From JBNJEM01 sp051745935 (GTDB lineage Bacteria; Planctomycetota; Planctomycetia; Pirellulales; Pirellulaceae), in contig JBNJEM010000014.1 in the NCBI GenBank assembly GCA_051745935.1, positions 1 through 31,070 on the forward strand: a stretch of DNA of 31,070 nt. Reading direction: 5' to 3'. The notes beneath the pieces are model-generated. The model made no database searches. It was given only the letters and a program-made list of their open reading frames with translations, and was not told the origin of the DNA. The translations under genes and the position numbers were made by a program. Shown here one piece after another: positions 24,384-31,070 of the stretch. How positions within the stretch are numbered: the first letter of the stretch is position 1; the number at the start of each line of letters is the position of its first letter.

Positions 24384-25787
24384 TTAGGGAAAAAGGTTAA
24401 CGCCACCAACCATGGTTCCAGCTTGCGATAGCGCCCCGCGGACACTCAGCGGTACCGGGGGGACCAACCACGGGGCACAGCTGCCGGGCCGATAATGGCC
24501 GAGCGCGTACTGGCATTCCCAAGGTGGGTTGATGCCCGCTTGGTAGGGCACCGTCAAGAGTTTCCCGAGGAAGGTGGCTCCGGAGAGGAACGGTTGTTTA
24601 AGCGGTCCGGCCGTGTGACCATGACGTTCCAGTTCCCTTTCTTCGAAATACAACGGTTTGTGACATGCCGCGGTCGCTTTCCAGGTGAACGTGGCGGGGG
24701 CCCAGTTGCGACCTTGGTAGGACTCGTCTCCCAGCGTGCATTCGGTCGGCAGATGCCACCAGGCGGTGACGAAGCAGAGATCATCATCGCTCAATTCGTT
24801 AAAGTGGAGCCGAACGATCTGGTTGTCCGTGTTGAGGATTAACAGGCGGTTGCGTTCAATATCCGTCAGGCGTCCCTCCGCCAGCACGTTACCCTCGCGA
24901 TCGCGCCAGATTCTGGGTTCGGAACGGGAAAGGGTTTCGTTGCGATCCGTCGCTCGAGTTACGGGATCTTTCTCGTCTGGATACATATCCGGTGCAATAT
25001 CGAGTGATATTTTGGAGATGGCGGCCCGTTGCCACTTTTCCTTCGCCTGGTCGCACTCTTCGCCTTCCTCACAGCAATTGCGACGATTATGGACGCGCTG
25101 ACACGGTTCGGTTTGTCCGGTCTCCTCGGTCCCGATCTGATTCGGTTGAGGTAATTCTGCCTGGGCCGGAAATGTCCCCGCGTCCTGGTTGGGGTGTATC
25201 TCGCGGGGTGGTTTGGGGGGCGGATCATTTTTCCAGGTGGTTCTGGCAACACGCTCTGGCGGGGATTGTTGCCGCCCCCGATTCGTCGGCGGCTCGATTT
25301 TTAGCGAGGCGGGGGCTTCCCTCGCCCCAGCGGAATCATCGTCGCCCTCGCCGCGGGGATTCTGGACGGGGGGGTGTGTCGCGTCGGGGATGGCTCGCGG
25401 AAGATCTTGTTCGGTCGCGGAGACCTGCCGAACAGGATAACGATCTTCAGAGGACGAGACGGTGGCGGGTGCCCGGTCCGGTTCCGCCGCATGGGCGGTG
25501 CTCGCTCGCACTCGAGCCACGTTTGGGGCGCGCCAGCGGAGTACCGTAACGGGGCGATCCACGTCGGCGGGCGAGTGGTCGGTGCCTGGGGACGTGGATC
25601 GCGTCTCCTGGCGACTCGCCACGCTCAGAGTGTGTTGCACGGTCCCGCGAGTTGCCGCCTCGCTCTTGTGCCCCCAATTCAACGGCGCCGGGGGCGCTGA
25701 GGGGATCGACTGGGCTGATGGCGGTTTCGATGCCGAGAGCGGGCGAGTGCCCATGCCAAGCAGTAGCCAGCCGGCGATCAGCGACAT
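24384..25787 (-). CDS. Secreted SHD1-like domain protein, function unknown
   Basis: 467 residues from ATG 25787. The signal peptide MSLIAGWLLLGMGTRPLSA precedes a long disordered Pro/Ser/Arg/Glu-rich region (about 20-280) with a short Cys cluster (CQRVHNRRNCCEEGEEC). At about 290-340, RIWRDREGNVLAEGRLTDIE...VRLHFNELSDDDL matches the SLA1 homology domain 1 pattern common in planctomycete secreted proteins. The C-terminal 120 residues (TFTWKATAACHKPLYFEERELERHG, then CQYALGHYRPGSCAPWLVPP) form a distinctive domain I believe recurs in planctomycetes; this is recollection and was not searched. The frame opens at 25901, overlapping guaB by 71 bp. No start has a good ribosome site, so the N-terminus is uncertain. 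It probably shares a transcript with guaB and ends at the terminator near 24190. Confidence 0.75.
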   Translation of the reverse strand: MSLIAGWLLLGMGTRPLSASKPPSAQSIPSAPPAPLNWGHKSEAATRGTVQHTLSVASRQETRSTSPGTDHSPADVDRPVTVLRWRAPNVARVRASTAHAAEPDRAPATVSSSEDRYPVRQVSATEQDLPRAIPDATHPPVQNPRGEGDDDSAGAREAPASLKIEPPTNRGRQQSPPERVARTTWKNDPPPKPPREIHPNQDAGTFPAQAELPQPNQIGTEETGQTEPCQRVHNRRNCCEEGEECDQAKEKWQRAAISKISLDIAPDMYPDEKDPVTRATDRNETLSRSEPRIWRDREGNVLAEGRLTDIERNRLLILNTDNQIVRLHFNELSDDDLCFVTAWWHLPTECTLGDESYQGRNWAPATFTWKATAACHKPLYFEERELERHGHTAGPLKQPFLSGATFLGKLLTVPYQAGINPPWECQYALGHYRPGSCAPWLVPPVPLSVRGALSQAGTMVGGVNLFP

Positions 25788-25830
25788 GGCGGCGAGATGC
25801 CGCGCCGACGGCCATCGGCGGCAGTCGGGA

Positions 25831-27333
25831 CTAGTTTCCTCCTTCTCCCGTATGATAATCCGGACTGTAGTTCGGAGATTCCTGAGTGATGTTGATGTCA
25901 TGTGGATGACTTTCTCTCACGCTGGCGGGCGAAACCCGAATGAATTTCGCCTTCGTTCGCAACTGTTCGATGGTTCGTGCGCCACAGTATCCCATGCCTG
26001 CCCGAAGGCCGCCGACCAACTGGTATACGTATTCGTCCAACGGGCCCTTGAAGGGCACCCGTCCCTCCACGCCTTCGGGCACCAGTTTGGAATGGTCGTG
26101 TTGTCGGCCCTGGCTATATCGCTCACTCGACCCCTGTACCATCGCGCCGAGCGATCCCATGCCCCGGTACACCTTGAAGGTGCGTCCTTGATACAGGATG
26201 GTCCGTCCGGGGCTTTCGGCAAGGCCGGCGAAAAGGCCACCGATCATAATGCAGTGAGCGCCGGCCGCGACCGCCTTGGTAATGTCTCCCGAGAATCGAA
26301 TCCCTCCGTCCGCGATGATCGGAATGCCCGCTTGTTCGGCCGCCCGTGCCGCCTCGTGCACGGCGGTGATCTGCGGTACGCCGACGCCGGAAATCACCCG
26401 GGTGGTGCATATCGAGCCGGGACCGATCCCGACTTTAACCGCGTCCGCGCCAGCGTCGAGTAAATCCCGACAGCCGTCGCGGGTGGCGATGTTTCCGGCG
26501 ATGACCTCGATGTCCCACCTTCGCTTGATTTCACGAACGGTTTCAATCACGTTGGACGAATGTCCATGAGCGCTGTCCACCACCAAGACATCCACGTCTT
26601 TCGCGATCAGACTTTCCGCCCGGTTGTAGTCAAACACTCCAATGGCCGCGCCCACTCGCAACCTGCCTTGTTGATCCTTGCAGGCGTTGGGGAACCGTTT
26701 CATCATGTCAATGTCCTTGATCGTGATGAGCCCGGTCAGTTTGTAAGATTCGTCAACCAGCAAAAGTTTCTCCACCCTTTTTTCCGTTAAAATCCGCTCA
26801 GCTTGCTCAAGCGTTATTTTTCCCGTCGCGGTCACCAGATTGTCGCGCGTCATCACCTCCGAAATGGGGACGCTGCTAGCTTCCAGGGACCGGTCGCTGG
26901 CCTCCAGGAAGCGGAGATCGCGCCGGGTCAGAATGCCCGCCAAACGCCCATCCCCATGCGTGATCGGCACCCCGGACACGTTGTGCAGATCCATGAGTTC
27001 CAACGCCCGCGAGATGGGTTCCTCCGGAGGAAGCGTGACCGGGTCCAGGATGATTCCGTTGGCGCTGCGCTTAACCTTATACACCTCGTCGGTTTGGGCT
27101 TTGAGGGACATGTTCTTGTGGATGACCCCGAGCCCGCCACATTTGGCCAACGCGATGGCCATGGCTGATTCGGTGACCGTGTCCATGGGCGAGCTTAGAA
27201 AAGGGATCTTCAACCCAATGCGCCGCGTCAGCTGCGTGGATACGTCCACGTCTTTGGGAACGACGTCACTGCGAACCGGCTGCAAAAGAACATCATCAAA
27301 GGTAATGGCAAGTTGGGCAATCTTTTCGTCCAT
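25831..27333 (-). CDS. guaB: Inosine-5'-monophosphate dehydrogenase
   Basis: This enzyme oxidises IMP to XMP with NAD+, the committed step of guanine nucleotide synthesis. The 500-residue product has a full IMPDH layout: TFDDVLLQP at the N-terminus, a CBS pair at about 93-205 (NVSGVPITHGDGRLAGILTRRD and KLLLVDESYKLTGLITIKD), VDSAHGHS, GNIATRDG, the catalytic loop GPGSICTTR with Cys309, IADGGIRFSGDI, and the mobile flap SSERYSQGRQHDH. Length and motifs are normal. The start ATG at 27333 (MDEKIAQLAITFDDV) follows GAGAG. ATG 27345 would add only four residues. A palindromic element lies 58 bp upstream. The SHD1-like gene follows on the same strand. Confidence 0.96.
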   Translation of the reverse strand: MDEKIAQLAITFDDVLLQPVRSDVVPKDVDVSTQLTRRIGLKIPFLSSPMDTVTESAMAIALAKCGGLGVIHKNMSLKAQTDEVYKVKRSANGIILDPVTLPPEEPISRALELMDLHNVSGVPITHGDGRLAGILTRRDLRFLEASDRSLEASSVPISEVMTRDNLVTATGKITLEQAERILTEKRVEKLLLVDESYKLTGLITIKDIDMMKRFPNACKDQQGRLRVGAAIGVFDYNRAESLIAKDVDVLVVDSAHGHSSNVIETVREIKRRWDIEVIAGNIATRDGCRDLLDAGADAVKVGIGPGSICTTRVISGVGVPQITAVHEAARAAEQAGIPIIADGGIRFSGDITKAVAAGAHCIMIGGLFAGLAESPGRTILYQGRTFKVYRGMGSLGAMVQGSSERYSQGRQHDHSKLVPEGVEGRVPFKGPLDEYVYQLVGGLRAGMGYCGARTIEQLRTKAKFIRVSPASVRESHPHDINITQESPNYSPDYHTGEGGN

Positions 27334-27390
27334 GGTTTCTCTCATACGATTCAAACCGGGGGAAATTCAAATGGTTTTCTGCTGCCCCCC

Positions 27391-27465
27391 TACAGCCCGT
27401 AACAAAACGTGGTGCCCGCGTCCAAAAGTCCCTGGGGGAAAACAAACCGGCGTGGTTTTGTTATG
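27391..27465 (-). repeat. 75-bp palindromic element, copy B, upstream of guaB
   Basis: Minus strand: CCATAACAAAACCACGCCGG ... CCCAGGGACTTTTGGACGCGG ... CACGTTTTGTTACGGGCTGTA. Both terminal repeats are intact, so this is among the best-preserved copies. It ends 58 bp before the guaB start, in its probable leader. Frame HNKTTPVC...FGRGHHVLLRAV is open. Confidence 0.88.
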
Positions 27466-27556
27466 GCTCCTCAGTCTAAATCAAGCCGCTCGCTCTGTCT
27501 TTACCCCATCCACGCACGTAACCATCCCCAGGGCAAGCTTGGGGTGAGGAAAAACT

Positions 27557-27887
27557 GTAGCCGTTCACGGGTACCGCTACACGGCCTGGACACGCAAAGC
27601 CCGCACACGGCCTGGACACGCAAAGCCCGCACACGGCCTGGACACGCAAAGCCCGCACACGGCCTGGACACGCAAAGCCCGCATGGATGCCACGGGCTTG
27701 TCCCGTGGTGGTTCACGCTCGCCGCTACACACACCGGCCAGACACATCACTCTTGCCCGTCGGTAGCGTGGAACGTAACGAACCACGGGACAAGCCCGTG
27801 GCATTTGCACCTAGAAAAGTCGCCTCAGTATGTGCAACGGACGCGCGAACGCCTGCGGATATCAGTCTTTTGCCCGTGAACGGTTAC
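27557..27887. mobile_element. Nested-palindrome element, copy 2 (331 bp, expanded)
   Basis: Ends GTAGCCGTTCACGGG and CCCGTGAACGGTTAC match as inverted repeats at 14 of 15 positions. The inner perfect 22-bp inverted repeat occupies 27687-27708 and 27783-27804, each arm containing CCACGGG/CCCGTGG. The element is collinear with 23493-23744. It is 79 bp longer, which is explained by three extra 26-bp units at 27579-27682. No protein is encoded; the frames across it are repeats only. Confidence 0.82.
27579..27682 (+). repeat. Four exact tandem copies of a 26-bp unit
   Basis: The unit begins ACACGGCCTGGACACG and is repeated at 27579, 27605, 27631 and 27657 without a mismatch. The sister element at 23493 has a single diverged unit at the equivalent place. 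There are no spacers, so it is a minisatellite and not a CRISPR. Confidence 0.95.
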
Positions 27888-28006
27888 GAAAAACTTTAAG
27901 TCCTTGTGGCCCGTTTTGTTGCGCCGTGCGTCCTTGCCCGCGTCGAGTCAAGGACGTCAGGGACCGAAAGGACCAAGCAGCGGAAAACAAATATCGATCA
28001 GAATGG

Positions 28007-28816
28007 CTATCGGCGACGTTGGAACAAGCGGCGGCGCCCACAGCCGTATCCCAGCAGTTCAACTTCTTTGCGGCTGGTCAGTTTCCCGTCGGCATCGTGT
28101 TCCTCAATCACTTGGGAGACCACTTCCCCCGGAATGTCCTCGGAGTGAATTTCCTGGATTGTCACCCTGCGATTTGGCTTCTTGATGGTCGTGGTAAGCG
28201 ACCACGTGGACAGGGTCTTGCCAAGCACAACCCGTTCCTTGTCGAGCTCGTCCACCTTCACGACCGTCGATGTCTCCACCTCGGGGGCCTCCGTATCAAC
28301 CGACGAGGTGATTCGCTTGAGTATCGACGGCGTGGTGCCGGGGCTGTAGTAAAGGGTGCTTGTTTCCCGCGTTGTGCCATTTTTGGTGACTAATTCAATG
28401 ACTTGGGCCGGGTACTGTTGGTCGTTGATGGTTACCGTATCGGTCCGCAAAACTTCCGAGGATACGACGTGGGGAGCCAATTCCTTGGTAATCACCTGAG
28501 GTTCGGAGGCAAACCGTTGCCCTGCCGCATTCACGATCGTGGAGACCGATAGCGAAAATGAACGCCGCCCCAGACGCGTGACGCGTGTGCGAGTGATGGT
28601 CGTGCTGGATCGTACCCGCTGCCCGTCCTCATCAAACGTGGCGTTGTGGACGCGAACCTTTTTCCAGGCTCCAAGACGGAACCGGGCCCATCCATGCGTT
28701 CGCTGCCGCGGCAGCCACTTTGCATCCTGGCACCACGCCGCGGCCGCCAACGACGAGAGGATGGTCAGAGAGACCACGAAACATCGAATCGGCTTGAACC
28801 CGCGCGAACCAGCCAT
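28007..28816 (-). CDS. Secreted conserved protein of unknown function
   Basis: 269 residues from ATG 28816. The signal peptide is PIRCFVVSLTILSSLAAAAWC|Q; the Cys next to the cleavage site (AAAWCQD) only loosely resembles a lipobox. The mature part is a run of beta strands: GWARFRLGAWKKVRVHNATFDEDG, SFSLSVSTIVNAAGQRFASEPQVITKE, YPAQVIELVTKNGTTRETSTLYYSPG and VVKVDELDKERVVLGKTLSTWSL. This suggests a beta-barrel-like or lipocalin-like fold, but I assign no family. The C-terminus is Arg-rich (GRRRLFQRRR). A GTG start at 28852 would add 12 residues; neither start has a strong ribosome site. No operon partner is evident. Confidence 0.72.
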   Translation of the reverse strand: MAGSRGFKPIRCFVVSLTILSSLAAAAWCQDAKWLPRQRTHGWARFRLGAWKKVRVHNATFDEDGQRVRSSTTITRTRVTRLGRRSFSLSVSTIVNAAGQRFASEPQVITKELAPHVVSSEVLRTDTVTINDQQYPAQVIELVTKNGTTRETSTLYYSPGTTPSILKRITSSVDTEAPEVETSTVVKVDELDKERVVLGKTLSTWSLTTTIKKPNRRVTIQEIHSEDIPGEVVSQVIEEHDADGKLTSRKEVELLGYGCGRRRLFQRRR

Positions 28817-29408
28817 GAAAGAACCCAGTATCACCAATAGAGATTGTGTCACAAAAAGGGGGTAAATGGGGTAAATGCGAAAATAACTCCGTTCAGGCTA
28901 TGCCAATGCCAACGGGTTTTGAACCGTCAATTCGGGTGGTTCAAGGCTATGGTATGTGGGGGAGGGGCAGTCGAGCCGCGTCATTTTGAAAGCCCGTGTC
29001 TAGGGTCGTCTGCCGGGGCCGTTCCGTGGGGGGCTGTGGCGTGATAATAATTCGAGGACCAGTGGACGGGGTCTTGCCCCATTTTTGGTTCTTGGGTCTG
29101 GGATTTGCCCGGCCCGTTGCCCTCCCAACGCGGAGGGGGGAGCTTCATGGCGAATGACATGGTATCAGATTGGTAACTTTTTAGGGAACTGAAGTAAGGC
29201 TTTCCGGGGCGGTCAGGGTTTGAAGAAGCCCGTGGAGAGCGCGCAGGCCGCCGTCATGATCCTTGCCGGTCCAACGCGCGGGCGAGATGAGCCAGGATAC
29301 AAGACGTCCTAAAAGCGGTTACAAGGACTTATCGGACAGGCCAAGCAACTGGGAGCCCTGCGGCCGCCCCGGCGTCATGGCCGCTGGTTCGTCCCATGCG
29401 TTTGCGTC
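28817..29408. repeat. Intergenic region with two joined dispersed repeats (29073-29172 and 29173-29268)
   Basis: No gene is evident. 29073-29172 (TTCTTGGGTCTGGGA ... ATGGTATCAGATTG) is the second copy of the repeat at 5404-5493. 29173-29268 (AACTTTTTAGGGAAC ... CATGATCCTTG) is the second copy of the repeat at 23228-23331. Here the two are directly joined. CAATTCGGGTGG at 28927 recalls the AATTCGGGTGGCACGGG stretch at 20955. The short plus-strand frame at 29263-29502 is a shadow of selA and this spacer. Confidence 0.6.
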
Positions 29409-30854
29409 TTATCGCGGGTCTGGGGAATCGGAATCGGTTTCAGTGGATTCTGCTTTTTCTGCTTTCTCCGCCGACAACGCGCGTAGTGCTTGGACAATTT
29501 GACCATCCTGTCTTGGAAAGACGGTGCGCAGATCCAACAAGAGGGCGTCGTTTTGAACGCGACCGCAGACCGGTGGAAGTCCGTTGCGGAGCCGAGTGGC
29601 CAAGCTGTCAACATTTTCCGTCTCGGGTTTGAGCGCCACGCACCACGTCGGGATATGCTGGTTGGGCATCGAGCCGCCGCCGAGATAGGCGGTCTCCTCA
29701 ATGGGGTCGGCGGTTGCAATCACGGCTGCATCGGCGAGCTGTGGCGCCAAACGTTCGGCGCGATTCTTCAAGTTATCGAGTGGGGTGCCAAGGAGCGTCA
29801 GGAGCGGCAGGGTTTGTTCGAGCTGTTCGGGGTCCTTATAGAGTTGCAGGGTGGCCGCGAGCCCGGCCAGGGTGATTTTGTCGACGCGAAGCGCGCGAGC
29901 GAGCGGGTGTTTGCTGATCTGATGAACGAGGTGTTGTTTACCCAAGATAATCCCGCACTGTGGCCCCCCCAGGAGTTTGTCGCCACTGAACAGGACGATA
30001 TCGGCGCCAGCCCGAACGCTATCTTGCGGGCGAGGTTCGCCGGAGATGCCGTACCGCTCGCAATCCCACAGGGCGCCGGAGCCAATATCGTCGATCATCA
30101 ACAGATCCCGTTGTTTTGCCAACGCAACCAAATCATGGAGTGACGCTTGTTCACTGAAGCCTTGAATGACGAAGTTGCTGGCGTGAACGCGCATCAGCGC
30201 GGCTGTTTCGAAAGTGATGGCTTCTTCGTAATCCGAGATCCGGGTCTTGTTGGTTGTTCCCACTTCCTTGAGCTGAGATCCGCTCGTTTTCATCACCTCG
30301 GGCAATCGGTAGCTTCCACCGATTTCAACCAGCTGGCCCCGTGAAACCAGCACGTCTCGCCCCCCTGTCAGGGCGGCGAGCGTGAGAAGCGTGGCGCCGG
30401 CGTTGTTGTTCACGACGGTTGCCGCCTCGCACCCGGTGAGTTTTTGCAGCAACGGTTCCACCGCCACGCAGCGAGACGACCGGGTGCCGGTGGCCAGGTC
30501 CAACTCCACACTGGCGTAGTTGCGTGTCACGTCCACCATGGCGGAAATGGCGGGTTCAGCCAGCGGAGCCCGCCCCAGCCCCGTGTGCAGCAAGATGCCC
30601 GTCGCGTTGACGGCGGGGCGGAGCGTTGGCTGTTCACCGTGTACAATCCAGCGGGCAATACGTTCCGCCAGCTCGCTGGGGGACGGCAGTTTACCGTCCG
30701 CGGCGGTCGACTGGATCTCCGATCGCAAATCACTCAAAAACTCTCGGATGCCGGAGACCACCACCCCATGGCTTGCACGGTCCACCAAGTGTCGTAAGGG
30801 GGGACTTTCCAACAGTTCGTTGACCGACGGGATCCTTCGTAATGGATTGGGCAT
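29409..30854 (-). CDS. selA: L-seryl-tRNA(Sec) selenium transferase
   Basis: SelA is a PLP enzyme that converts seryl-tRNA(Sec) to selenocysteyl-tRNA(Sec) using selenophosphate. The 481-residue product has the N-terminal tRNA-binding helices (IPSVNELLESPPLRHLV), NATGILLHTGLGRAPL, ELDLATGTRSSR, the PLP-site stretch VVNNNAGATLL, MIDDIGSGAL and the Schiff-base Lys293 in LFSGDKLLGGPQCGII (Lys295 in E. coli numbering). The C-terminus is complete and ends in an acidic tail. The ATG at 30854 has AGGTGG four bases upstream; the TTG at 30878 is less likely. The presence of selA implies that the cell makes selenocysteine proteins. selB, selD and tRNA(Sec) are not in the window but could lie upstream beyond its right edge. 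Confidence 0.95.
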   Translation of the reverse strand: MPNPLRRIPSVNELLESPPLRHLVDRASHGVVVSGIREFLSDLRSEIQSTAADGKLPSPSELAERIARWIVHGEQPTLRPAVNATGILLHTGLGRAPLAEPAISAMVDVTRNYASVELDLATGTRSSRCVAVEPLLQKLTGCEAATVVNNNAGATLLTLAALTGGRDVLVSRGQLVEIGGSYRLPEVMKTSGSQLKEVGTTNKTRISDYEEAITFETAALMRVHASNFVIQGFSEQASLHDLVALAKQRDLLMIDDIGSGALWDCERYGISGEPRPQDSVRAGADIVLFSGDKLLGGPQCGIILGKQHLVHQISKHPLARALRVDKITLAGLAATLQLYKDPEQLEQTLPLLTLLGTPLDNLKNRAERLAPQLADAAVIATADPIEETAYLGGGSMPNQHIPTWCVALKPETENVDSLATRLRNGLPPVCGRVQNDALLLDLRTVFPRQDGQIVQALRALSAEKAEKAESTETDSDSPDPR

Positions 30855-31070
30855 GGTACCACCTGTCCTCGTTTCCAATGCGACAACGCCTCATGACGCG
30901 ACTCGTGCCCAGCGGCTGGTGGGCGAACCGCAAGGATGGCGCTGTCCAGATTATCCACCACTAATCATTATACCTCAAAGTGTAAGCGTTTCGCGCCCTT
31001 CGAACGACCCAGACGCTGGAAAAGCCCTGGTTTCAGGTCGTGTCCAGGTGGATCGAATTTGAACCCGTGA
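30855..31070. other. Upstream region of selA, window edge
   Basis: About 215 bases with no gene that I can support. A promoter for selA should lie here, but I see no convincing boxes. Open frames on both strands are partly antisense to selA. Confidence 0.4.

Noticed and set aside
27579..27682. CRISPR-like array
   Set aside because: The 26-bp units abut with no spacers, and no cas gene is present. It is a tandem repeat within a palindromic element.
1..31070. tRNA, rRNA or riboswitch genes
   Set aside because: I looked for TTCGA-type T-loops with paired arms and for known leader motifs on both strands, including upstream of guaB and selA, and found none that I can support. A covariance search could still reveal one.

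Overview
The window looks like chromosomal DNA from a planctomycete, most likely Pirellulales. This is inferred from gene content and not from a marker gene. The signs are a secreted DUF1080 (3-keto-disaccharide hydrolase) protein, an SHD1-like secreted protein, a metallopeptidase with a PA-IL/LecA-like tail, an FmdB zinc ribbon, very large signal-peptide-bearing proteins of unknown function, scattered housekeeping genes (pyrD, naxE, guaB, selA), and long intergenic stretches packed with short dispersed inverted repeats. I found no rRNA, tRNA, CRISPR array, transposase or phage gene.

Layout. 1-2300: pyrD (+), converging with a DUF1778/GNAT toxin-antitoxin pair (-). 2300-3423: repeat-rich intergenic DNA. 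3424-8002: three secreted proteins on the minus strand (HExxH metallopeptidase with lectin-like tail, exported isoaspartyl methyltransferase with a CBM-like tail, small coiled-coil protein). 8774-20846: two overlapping minus-strand genes of 1275 and 2750 codons, which take up over a third of the window. 21447-24010: DUF1080 protein (+), naxE (-), FmdB zinc ribbon (+), separated by repeats. 24384-27333: SHD1-like protein and guaB (-). 27334-28006: repeats. 28007-30854: secreted hypothetical protein and selA (-).

The most interesting content is of two kinds. First, the giant gene pair encodes three homologous units in tandem. Each unit has a signal peptide, a beta-rich ectodomain of about 900-1000 residues, and C-terminal membrane helices. 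Two units are fused in the downstream gene, with a relic signal peptide in the middle. The genes overlap by 8 bp and are probably co-translated. Second, a ~75-bp palindromic element (ends CCATAACAAAAC / GTTTTGTTACGG) occurs six times plus one degraded copy. Two copies lie inside the N-terminal coding regions of the two giant genes, in the same frame and at nearly the same codon (15-16). All six full copies are open in that frame. This recalls the in-frame palindromic elements of Rickettsia.

Other repeat families are also present: a nested double-palindrome element with a 26-bp tandem expansion in one copy, a 100-bp sequence just 3' of two unrelated genes (94% identical), a 120-bp MITE-like element, and a 25-bp perfect inverted repeat. 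No alignment or database search was run. Identities and domain assignments come from reading the sequence.
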